From Candidatus Cloacimonadota bacterium (GTDB taxonomy: Bacteria > Cloacimonadota > Cloacimonadia > Cloacimonadales > TCS61): DNA of 15,765 nucleotides. The position numbers and the translations under genes were made by a program. This document shows positions 1 to 7,700 of the stretch, piece by piece. Under the pieces are notes generated by a model. It saw nothing but the letters and a program-made list of their open reading frames with translations, had not been told where the DNA came from and did no database searches. The stretch is from NCBI GenBank assembly GCA_030668345.1, contig DAOUUD010000019.1, positions 1 to 15,765 of the forward strand, in the 5' to 3' direction. Position 1 is the stretch's first letter; every line of letters begins with the position of its first letter.

Positions 1-2
1 CC

Positions 3-1097
3 TACCAGGATGAGTTTGTTAATAAGATTATTATGAAGGATGCAGCAACTGCCAACTCTCCCCGCTTCTTCTCCGATAAGATCATTCTCACCCTGGCCGG
101 CTCGGGCTACCTCTTTACAGTTACCTTCAGAGATGAACAGACCGATAAATCTGTCGATTATAACCATGAATTGAATATTCTGCCCAGGGATGCTTTATTG
201 AGCGAGGTTGAGTTCCTCTTTGATGTAGTAGCCGATTCCACAAATTTATTAGAGAAATTTCACCGCCAGGGCCAGCTGTTTTATTTGAACTCCTCTCATA
301 TTTATACCCTTCCGGAAAATGACAAACTCTGGCTATATTATATTTATTATCCGCCCCCTGACTCAGCCAGCTTGATTTTTGAAACGATAAAAATAAAACG
401 TAAACAGGAAATAATCCTGGAATCAGCTGCCGAGATAGAGGTTTCCGCTTGGGCAATACCGATCGTAAAACATCTGGATATCAGCCACTTGGAAGAGGGT
501 TATTATGAACTTGTCATCAGCGCAGGCCTGGATAGTCTATCACCGGTAGAGATAGCACACGATTACTTCAGCATCAGAATGGAGAATATCTTTTCGCAGC
601 GGCTTTTTATTGATCTGGAAGATGAGTTCATGCTGCTTAAATATTTTCTTACCGGCAAACAAGCAGCAATCTGGAAAACCCTGACCGAAAAAGGAAAAAT
701 AAACTTTCTCAACAGGTTCTGGTCTGTCAATGATCCCGATCCAGCCACCGAAAAAAATGAATTTCTAATCATAGTGAAAGACCGTATAAATTATTGTAAT
801 AATAATTTTTCCTGCTTTAAAGAGGGTTGGAAAACCGACAGGGGCAGGATATATATCAAACATGGTGAACCCGATGAGATCATCAAGCTGCAAACTGGTC
901 TTAATGCCAAATACCTTCAGAAAGATTATCAGATCTGGAAGTACAGGACCGGCATTGAACTGACCTATATCTTTATCGATCTGCAGACCAGCGGTAACTA
1001 TCGGCTGATATACGTGGAAGATGACGATACGGAGAGTAGTGATCCGAGATGGCAATCCTATCTGGGAGAAGATTTTGATCCGGGATTGCTGGAATAG
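3..1097 (+). CDS. GWxTD domain-containing protein, 5' end outside the window
   Basis: The reading frame is open from the first in-window codon at position 3 (Tyr-Gln-Asp-Glu-Phe...) through the Met at 33, so this is the 3' part of a longer gene and the Met is probably internal. The C-terminal third matches the GWxTD domain of FCB-group bacteria. It has a Phe-Trp followed by an Asp-Pro-Asp-Pro-Ala-Thr-Glu-Lys-Asn-Glu stretch (from nt 717) and the signature GWKTDRGRIYIKHGEPDEI (nt 825-881). After these come an Ile-Trp-Lys-Tyr motif and a beta-rich end. The part before it looks like a beta-sandwich. The family is secreted or envelope-associated and its biochemical role is not established; I assign none. 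The signal peptide, if any, lies upstream. It points toward the yraN gene and is separated from the downstream envelope operon by yraN and a promoter region, so co-transcription with that operon is unlikely. The domain call is firm; the function is unknown. Confidence 0.85.
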   Translation, partial: YQDEFVNKIIMKDAATANSPRFFSDKIILTLAGSGYLFTVTFRDEQTDKSVDYNHELNILPRDALLSEVEFLFDVVADSTNLLEKFHRQGQLFYLNSSHIYTLPENDKLWLYYIYYPPPDSASLIFETIKIKRKQEIILESAAEIEVSAWAIPIVKHLDISHLEEGYYELVISAGLDSLSPVEIAHDYFSIRMENIFSQRLFIDLEDEFMLLKYFLTGKQAAIWKTLTEKGKINFLNRFWSVNDPDPATEKNEFLIIVKDRINYCNNNFSCFKEGWKTDRGRIYIKHGEPDEIIKLQTGLNAKYLQKDYQIWKYRTGIELTYIFIDLQTSGNYRLIYVEDDDTESSDPRWQSYLGEDFDPGLLE

Positions 1098-1286
1098 TAT
1101 TCTGTTGTTCCAAAAATGATATAATCTGTTATCTCATAGGGGGCATTTTCTTTAGATAAAAAAAAATATTAATAAATTTGACAGATTAATATATCTTATT
1201 AATTTCTGCGCTGTTTAGCAAATAAGGCTACGATGTCATAAAATTAATCGTGCTAAAAAAATGGAACGTAGTTTGCAGAGATAAGT
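1098..1286. other. AT-rich convergent intergenic spacer with nested inverted repeats
   Basis: No gene is visible between the stop of the GWxTD gene and the stop of minus-strand yraN. The spacer holds an A9 run (1158-1166) and an AT-only 6-bp inverted repeat (1186-1191 with 1197-1202). It also holds a cluster of short complementary segments: 1205-1209 with 1275-1279, 1214-1219 with 1252-1257, 1230-1234 with 1247-1251, and a competing pair 1228-1232 with 1267-1271. No classic GC-rich hairpin plus T-run is present on either strand. The region may still end transcription from both sides. Its purpose is not clear from sequence. Confidence 0.5.
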
Positions 1287-1661
1287 TCATTCTAAAATAG
1301 GTGTAAAGGCATCTTTGTAATGCTTGATCTTGGTTGAGTCTGATTTTTTCAGAACAACAATAAGATCAAAACGGGTAAAGTGGTCTTCGTATTGATGATT
1401 TTGAGATAGAAAAAAGGAAGCGGTCTTGGAGAGTTTAAGTTGTTTTGCAAAGGAGACACTGCTGAGGGCGGAACTCAGATTCGAGGAGCGTGTTTTTACC
1501 TCCAGAAAGACCAGCAGATCGTCATCCATGGCAATTATGTCGATCTCTCCATATTGGGAATAATAATTACGATGAATAATTTTGTAACCGAGAGATTTAA
1601 GGAATTCAACAGCCAGATCCTCTCCCGATTTGCCCATTGTAATTGTATTTGTATAATTCAT
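1287..1661 (-). CDS. yraN: YraN family (UPF0102) predicted endonuclease-fold protein
   Basis: This 124-residue protein has the usual length and layout of the UPF0102/YraN family, which has a restriction-endonuclease-like fold. The N-terminal helix carries Gly-x-x-Gly-Glu-Asp-Leu-Ala (Glu14). A Gly-Glu-Ile-Asp-Ile-Ile strand follows (Asp41), then Leu-Glu-Val-Lys-Thr-Arg (Glu54, Lys56). Together these give the E-D-ExK catalytic-type set. The family's substrate is not well established; a DNA-processing role is inferred from the fold. There is no Shine-Dalgarno sequence before Met1 or before the alternative Met9 (ATG at 1637-1635). Met9 sits directly before the conserved Gly-Lys-Ser-Gly-Glu and could be the true start. 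The candidate minus-strand -10 box is only about 7 nt from Met1, so the mRNA may be leaderless. It is transcribed divergently from the envelope operon and is probably unrelated to it. Confidence 0.9.
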   Translation of the reverse strand: MNYTNTITMGKSGEDLAVEFLKSLGYKIIHRNYYSQYGEIDIIAMDDDLLVFLEVKTRSSNLSSALSSVSFAKQLKLSKTASFFLSQNHQYEDHFTRFDLIVVLKKSDSTKIKHYKDAFTPILE

Positions 1662-1668
1662 GATTTGA

Positions 1669-1695
1669 AAAATATCTTGACTTAATATTTGTCAA
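1669..1695 (-). promoter_or_regulatory. Candidate divergent promoter for yraN
   Basis: On the minus strand there is a perfect TTGACA at 1695-1690. A TATTTT follows at 1674-1669 with a short 15-bp spacer. The spacing is poor and other AT-rich -10 choices exist nearby. Transcription from here would begin at or within a few bases of the yraN Met1 codon, in keeping with the missing ribosome binding site. It overlaps the plus-strand promoter. Confidence 0.35.
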
Positions 1696-1706
1696 TAAGA
1701 TATAAG
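1677..1706 (+). promoter_or_regulatory. Candidate sigma-70-type promoter for the envelope operon
   Basis: TTGACT (1677-1682), an 18-bp spacer and TATAAG (1701-1706) stand about 28 bp before the operon's first ATG at 1734. Both boxes are one mismatch from consensus. The -35 forms one arm of an inverted repeat, TTGAC-N9-GTCAA (1677-1695), whose other arm lies in the spacer. This is the only good promoter I see before the eight-gene run. It is predicted from sequence only. Confidence 0.55.
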
Positions 1707-1723
1707 AAAAACTGATATATTTT

Positions 1724-1728
1724 GGGGG
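1724..1728 (+). promoter_or_regulatory. Ribosome binding site that sets the start of the barrel gene
   Basis: GGGGG lies 5 nt before ATG 1734. It favours that start over the in-frame TTG at 1722, which would place this purine tract inside the coding sequence. The 1734 start also gives a clean Met-Lys-Lys signal peptide. Confidence 0.7.
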
Positions 1729-1733
1729 TAATT

Positions 1734-2723
1734 ATGAAAAAATTGATTTTATATTTAATTTGCGTGATACTGTTTTATTCTGTCGCGCTATTCTCTATGC
1801 CTTATACAACCATGGGAAACATCAACATCCCGGATGCCTACGTGCTGCCACACATGATGATGGATTTCTCCTACACGAACTATTTCGTGAGCGATGGCAT
1901 TATTGCTGGGGTTAATCCTGATTCCAGCAGGTACAATGAGTACGATTTTGCAGGCAATCTCAGGATAGGGCTGTTCGGCAGGGCGGAGATCGGGCTGGTA
2001 TACACTAACACTGCCGGTGTATTCGGCAATTTAAAGGTGCGGATCATCAGTGAAACGGAGACCCTGCCGGCTATCTCCTTTGGCATTTTGAACCTTTTCT
2101 CTTCCGTGTCCGACTTCGAAAAGACCGATGTTCCGGAAGAATACGATTTCACTGATCCGATCGACTATATCAAGAACTCGCCCTACCTGGCGGTCAGTAA
2201 ATCCCTGGTCATCATTACCGGTATTCCCATCATGGACTATCTGGAGACATCCTTTCATTTCGGGATGGGGACGAGGAAATTCTTTGGTAAAGGCGAAACG
2301 GTTAAAAGCTTCGGCGGCATATTCGGCGGTATCGATGTCAAACCTTCCCGTTACTGGGGCTTCGATCTCGAGTTTGACAGCCAGAATTTCAACTTTGGGC
2401 TTAACGGCTTCTACAAGAATTTTACACTACGGGTAGCAATGTACGAAATAGAAGACTATATAGGTATGAAGGGGGATGAAGGTAGTAATAAGCTGGCGAT
2501 CAATCTGAAATATACCTTGGATCATTTTTCAGAAATGAAAGCATCCGAAAAGAGGAAGAAAACCATCAGCCAGCGTAGCAGGTCGATGGAGAGAACTACC
2601 CCGGAAGTTGAAACCTACGACGAAGATTCCAATCCCTTGAGAGATGAACTCGAACAGATCAGAAAACGCAGAAAACAAGCTGAAAAGGAACTGGAAGAGA
2701 TCCGTAAACTTCTGCAAGAATAA
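1734..2723 (+). CDS. Predicted outer-membrane beta-barrel (YjbH-like) with C-terminal charged helix
   Basis: This 329-residue protein begins with a Sec signal peptide (Met-Lys-Lys, hydrophobic core, about 21 residues). The mature start has an Asn-Ile-Pro-Asp-Ala-Tyr-Val-Leu-Pro turn followed by alternating amphipathic strands, which is the look of YjbH-type or related outer-membrane barrels. A Gly-rich strand pair around residues 190-225 (Gly-Gly-Ile-Phe-Gly-Gly-Ile-Asp, then Trp-Gly-Phe-Asp-Leu-Glu-Phe-Asp) supports this. From about residue 264 it changes to a hydrophilic, basic/acidic segment and ends in a predicted helix or coiled coil (about 300-329, rich in Glu, Lys and Arg). Such a tail would lie in the periplasm, where it could meet the TPR proteins encoded next. 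It is the first gene of the run; the next begins 12 bp later. YjbH proteins are linked to exopolysaccharide export, but I do not assign that here. The barrel is moderately sure; its job is unknown. Confidence 0.65.
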   Translation: MKKLILYLICVILFYSVALFSMPYTTMGNINIPDAYVLPHMMMDFSYTNYFVSDGIIAGVNPDSSRYNEYDFAGNLRIGLFGRAEIGLVYTNTAGVFGNLKVRIISETETLPAISFGILNLFSSVSDFEKTDVPEEYDFTDPIDYIKNSPYLAVSKSLVIITGIPIMDYLETSFHFGMGTRKFFGKGETVKSFGGIFGGIDVKPSRYWGFDLEFDSQNFNFGLNGFYKNFTLRVAMYEIEDYIGMKGDEGSNKLAINLKYTLDHFSEMKASEKRKKTISQRSRSMERTTPEVETYDEDSNPLRDELEQIRKRRKQAEKELEEIRKLLQE

Positions 2724-2735
2724 TAATAGTTACTT

Positions 2736-4757
2736 ATGAAAAAAATACTTTTTTCATTAATTGTTACTGTCATTTTTGCGCAACTGGTCGCGCAAGATGA
2801 TATTATGTCTATCTTAAAACCGCAGGAAAAAGAGAAACCTCTGCTGGAGCAATTGAAAGAAGAACGCAAAGAACTGGCTGTCCTGGAAGAGGAAATCTCT
2901 TATTTTTACAATCTGTTGCAGCAAAGAGCAGGTGTGCGGAAGCTCTATGAAAAAGGAAAGATTAGTGATCTGAAGAAAGTATTTTCCAAACATGTAAAGG
3001 TTATGGACAGGATGTTCGAAGAGAATCGTCTGGAAGCCCTCAGCTTGAAAATAGGAGAACAAAAGATAGTCTACGGCGATATTGTAGAATTTCAGGATCA
3101 GATTCTTTATTATCGTGCCAAACTGGCTTTTATCAAGAAAGATTATAAAAAAGCGCAAAACCTGCTCGAGGATTTGGTAGCGAATTACCCCCAGTCACAA
3201 AGACTGAATCCCGGGCTGCTGATCCTGCAAGAGATCTACTTTAGAGAGGGTCGTGATGAACAACTGATCACCTGCTTCGATAATTATGCAGAAGATATCA
3301 GCATAAAACAGAACTACTGGCTAGCACAATCCTACTTTAATGTAGGGAGATATGAAGATGCTTTAAGCATCTTTAAGGCTCTATCTAAAAATAAAGAGTT
3401 CGGTTTCCAGGCCAAAGCCATGCAGGCCATGATCGCTTACTTTACGGATGGTATCGATATAGCAATAGAGAAATTTAAGATTCTCGAAGAACGTTACGGA
3501 GCAGGTACGGATTATTATGATTTTGTAATTCTTTCTCTGGCTCGGCTCTATTCTGTCAATGACGATATTATTAAGGCATTAACTCATTATGAAGACTACA
3601 GCAATACACACAATGGAAAAATAGATGATGACCTTTTATATGAAATTGCTCTGCAATTCTATAATAATCAGAACTATAATAAAGCCATTAATTATTTTAA
3701 CGAGATCGTAAAGAAACCGGTGAAGAGTGAATACTTTGCTTCAGCCAAATTTTTGGTAGCTATTTCCGAGCAGGGACGTGGTAACTTTGATCAGGCAGAA
3801 AGCACCTTGACTGAGATCATAAGCCGCAATAATATCCTGTTGGAGACAATGAACACAAAATACAGATTACTGGCAAAATACAATGAAACTCGCCGGGAAC
3901 TGACACGTCTGGATATTCCAGCAGAAGAGATCGAAGCTCTACAAAAAAAGGCAGATAACATTGAAGAAGCACTGCAAAGCACAAATAATACAATGCAGGA
4001 ACTCTATACAGGTCTTGATCCTTTATCGCTGGAGCTCTTGCAACTACTGGAAGAAGAATATCTTTCCTACAGCAACACCATTGCCGATATCGAAGCAATA
4101 ATCCTGCTGGCAAACACAACTCCCAACAAGAGGATCCCGGCTATTATCGACCGGGAAATTGCCTCCACGGATTCCTCGATCGTTACCCTGCAGATACTGA
4201 ACTACCTCGGTCACAGATCCAGATTTACTTATAAGGACTATGATTTTGCCAGGGCTCTGGCCACAGAAAAAGTTTACCAGGATAACCTGCTGAAAACCTG
4301 GAACGAGATCGAACAGATAGCAATAGCCAATAATCATGAGGAGATGCTTCAAACAATACGGGAATCCAGGAAACTGGTAGAAGAGAACCTCGAATCTATC
4401 GATGTTATTGCCCAATACATGTTTAAAGGAAAGCCCTCGGATGAATTCCAGCAGATTATCCAGGAGGAGTCTGAAGCTATCGATAAAAACCGGGAAAACC
4501 TGATCTCCCTGAAACAAGAGGTAATTGAGAATTTTAACAAACAGATAGCCAAGAGATTGAGTAAGGAAAAAGAAGTTCTGGTTGCCGAATTCCAGTCGCT
4601 TAATCTCTCTTACGATAAAGCTCTTGCCATTATCATGGATGAGGTTAAGTCAGAGACCGAGCATTATCAGTTCAGTTTATTGGGAGTGCTTTTCAAGCAG
4701 ACTCAGATCATAGACGAAGAGTATCAGGAATTTCAGGAAAAACTTAGAAATGAATAA
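2736..4757 (+). CDS. Secreted TPR and coiled-coil protein
   Basis: This 673-residue protein has a Sec signal peptide with likely cleavage after Ala in Leu-Val-Ala-Gln-Asp; there is no lipobox Cys, so it should be soluble in the periplasm. Residues about 30-110 are charged helices. Residues about 128-365 hold degenerate TPR units; visible examples are Lys-Asp-Tyr-Lys-Lys-Ala-Gln, Gly-Arg-Tyr-Glu-Asp-Ala-Leu and Gln-Asn-Tyr-Asn-Lys-Ala-Ile. The rest is long charged helix or coiled coil to the end. TPR arrays are protein-binding scaffolds, so a structural or adaptor role in the envelope complex is inferred. No clear Shine-Dalgarno precedes ATG 2736. It follows the barrel gene by 12 bp and its last 8 bp overlap the next gene, so translation is probably coupled. 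I do not recognise a named family. Confidence 0.75.
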   Translation: MKKILFSLIVTVIFAQLVAQDDIMSILKPQEKEKPLLEQLKEERKELAVLEEEISYFYNLLQQRAGVRKLYEKGKISDLKKVFSKHVKVMDRMFEENRLEALSLKIGEQKIVYGDIVEFQDQILYYRAKLAFIKKDYKKAQNLLEDLVANYPQSQRLNPGLLILQEIYFREGRDEQLITCFDNYAEDISIKQNYWLAQSYFNVGRYEDALSIFKALSKNKEFGFQAKAMQAMIAYFTDGIDIAIEKFKILEERYGAGTDYYDFVILSLARLYSVNDDIIKALTHYEDYSNTHNGKIDDDLLYEIALQFYNNQNYNKAINYFNEIVKKPVKSEYFASAKFLVAISEQGRGNFDQAESTLTEIISRNNILLETMNTKYRLLAKYNETRRELTRLDIPAEEIEALQKKADNIEEALQSTNNTMQELYTGLDPLSLELLQLLEEEYLSYSNTIADIEAIILLANTTPNKRIPAIIDREIASTDSSIVTLQILNYLGHRSRFTYKDYDFARALATEKVYQDNLLKTWNEIEQIAIANNHEEMLQTIRESRKLVEENLESIDVIAQYMFKGKPSDEFQQIIQEESEAIDKNRENLISLKQEVIENFNKQIAKRLSKEKEVLVAEFQSLNLSYDKALAIIMDEVKSETEHYQFSLLGVLFKQTQIIDEEYQEFQEKLRNE

Positions 4758-7700
4758 TATTACAAGCAGGAAGTTTACTTTTATTATATTAATATTGCTG
4801 TTGGCAGTGGCAGGAATTATAGCCCAGGATGTTGTTAACGATATGAATTCCCAGCTGCAGAAAAAGTATAATGAGAAAATCGCTCACAAAAAGGATGTTT
4901 ATCAAAAAACCTTAAGATTTATCAATGAGAACCCCCATTCACCGGGTTTATCCACACTCTATTTTTATCTTGCCGAAATGAGCACGGAGATCGATATCCA
5001 TAACCCGTCTGTAACGGCAGGATATTATAAAAAAATATTGGAAAAAGATACTAACTTCTTGCAGAAAGACGCTGTTCTCTATAATATTGGTTATTACGGT
5101 TTCGCCGCAGAAGTTTATCAGCGCGATGAAGCCAGACAGAGAAATATCGATCTGGTCATGAATTGGCCCGATTCACTGCGTTTGACTAAAGAAAGGCTAC
5201 AGTATGTGCTCGATACCTACAGGCAGGTCTGGGAAGATTTCCCGGAATCGAGCTATAATACCGAAGCAGGTTACAGGCTGGGGACGGTTTACTTTGAAAT
5301 CGCTCTCGATACTCGTGTTCCTCAGGAATATTATGAAAGGGCTATCTACTATTTTGATCTGGTCTCGAAAAAAGAGGGCGAGGCCCTGGCAAATTACGGT
5401 CTTTTCCAGCGAGCCTGGACCTATTTTACCAGCGCCAACTTCACCAAAGCTATTGAGGATTTCACCCTTATTCTGCAGACCATCCATATAGATTCCCTGC
5501 AAATAGAAAAGACCTTCTTTGAAGCAGATGCTATCGAAAATATAGCTTTCAGTTTGATCGAATATGACGGTACCGATTTTGAACAGTTCTCCCTGGCTGC
5601 TGAAAAAGCTAAGGAGATATTTCACAGCTTTGTAAGCAAAGAATATGGCAAGGAAGTAATCCTGAAATCGATCGAACTGAAGCATAAATACAATGCACCT
5701 ATGCAGGCAGCGGATCTTTACAATGCCTATATTGCTCTCTATCCAGAGGGATTAAACTGTCCCATTTTCGTGGATTCCATTATGACCATCTACAAGCGCA
5801 ATCCCTCCAGAACCAGGAGCGGTGTTCCCGCGGAAGAACTGGTTATTGATGAATATATTCGCTTGACAAAAGACTTCAGAATCGATTCTCCCTGGTTCCA
5901 GGACAATGCGGATATCGATAAAACTCCGCAACTGGCAATAATTCGGGAAGCATATGAATTCATGGGACCGAAATATTATAACAACTTTGCCCAATCCGCA
6001 GAGGAAAATGATTATCTTATATATAAAGAACTGGTAGAGAATTACTGCCACTATGATGCTTTCAGGGATGAGGCCGGTGCCAAGCAGATGGAAATCATGC
6101 GTAAAAATGTGGTCGACTTCAGCCAGGATATGGCTGAATCCAGCCAGGATCCCCGTCTCTATTTAGCTGTGATTGCAGACATCAATACCTTTATCGAAAG
6201 TTATCCTGAACATCCAGCCTTGCAGGAGTACAAGGAAACAGAGTTCTACAATTACGAACAGATCTATAATATTCTAAAACCTACCATTAAAGAGACAGCT
6301 TATGTGGATACGGTAAACAACATTACTCTGAACAAAGAGGATCTTGATTCTCTTTTTGTAATGGCTGCCAGGAAATATGAAGACTATCTGACCACATCTG
6401 CCACCTCCAGCAAGTCTATCGAAACAGAGTTGATCCGCATCATTTATCAGCGTGCCGAACTGAATTATGCACGTAATGATTTTGAGGAAGCATACAACGA
6501 TTTCAACAGGCTTCTGAACTATGCTATTAATAATGAGATCAAGAAGATCTCCTATGCCAGACTAGCCGAGATCAGCCAGTCCCGTAATGATTACACCGGA
6601 GCAGAAAATTATTATCGGGAAGCAACTAAGTACGCATCCGATGAAGAAAAACAGGTTTATAACAACAACATCCTGGCTACTATGCAGGCAAAGGCTAATA
6701 CACTGGCAGATTCGGCAGATTATATCACTGCCGCCCAGGAATACCTGCGGCTGGCTGCTGAGATCGAAAATGATGATCTGGAAAAGAGTACAGGCTTCAT
6801 AGTTAAGGCAATAGAGAGTTACCAGCAGGCCGGAGAAAATCAGACAGCTATCAATCTTTTCCTGGATATTGCTGCCAAGAAGAATGATAAAAATGATATC
6901 CTGGCAGCTTATATCAGCGCCTGGACCATCTCCGACAGCCTGCAGAATTGGGAGCAGAGCGAAGGACTTCGCAAGCAGTTTATTAATAAATTTAAAAAAT
7001 CTAACGAAGCTTATAAACTTCGTTTGCAGATAATAGGTTTTTATGAAGGTGAGCAGTTCAACGATAAAGAACGCGCAGCCGATATGTACCTGCAGCTTCA
7101 TGATGAAGCAGACCAGATGGATATTGACGAAGATCAAAAAGAGAACATTTTCTTAAATGCCTACCGCATTTATAATGAACTGGGCAATGAGAATATGATC
7201 GTGGAACTGTGTCTTCGTTTTGAAAAGCTCTATCCATCTCATCCCAAAGCCAATGATTTCCTGATCAGGATTGCCAAGATATACAACGACAGAGGGGAAG
7301 AACACAAATTTGAAGAACTGGCTGCTTATCTTTATAAGAAAGATCCTAACATCGATCTCTTTATCACTATTGCTGCAGAAAAACTGAAAGAGATCAAAAC
7401 CGAAGTTGATAGCCTTTTCGAATCCGAGCAATATAATAGAATGTTTACCCGGATAAAGGATTTCAAACTGGCCGATGAACATTATAGAGAAAAAAATCTT
7501 CACCTTCCCACTGAGGCGATCTACGAAGCTTTCGATTATTATGATAATTACATCACTTTCCATAACCGTTTCGAGGAAGAAGTGAACAGGATCGAAATCA
7601 GTTTCCTGGTCTCCACACCTGATGAATTGCTGCGTGTGAATGAACTGACGGAATGGAAGACCCATCTTACAGAAGGCAAGCAGCGTATTCCCAAACTTAT

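Noticed and set aside
1178..1183. Perfect TTGACA on the plus strand in the spacer
   Set aside because: No acceptable -10 box at 16-18 bp (AATTTC at 17 bp) and no plus-strand gene after it before yraN on the other strand.
1158..1202. AT-only hairpin (1186-1202) with T-run on the minus strand as a yraN terminator
   Set aside because: The 6-bp stem is only A-T pairs and the T-run is about 18 nt away; not convincing as an intrinsic terminator.
1722..1733. TTG start for the barrel gene
   Set aside because: It would put the GGGGG ribosome binding site inside the gene and spoil the signal peptide; ATG 1734 fits both.
4044..4517. 157-codon open frame on the minus strand inside the first TPR gene
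   Set aside because: No ribosome binding site or recognisable family, and it lies opposite a well-supported gene; an antisense shadow.
6562..7137. 191-codon open frame on the minus strand inside the giant TPR gene
   Set aside because: Composition is that of an antisense shadow (many Phe, Ile, Cys), with no motif or start signal.
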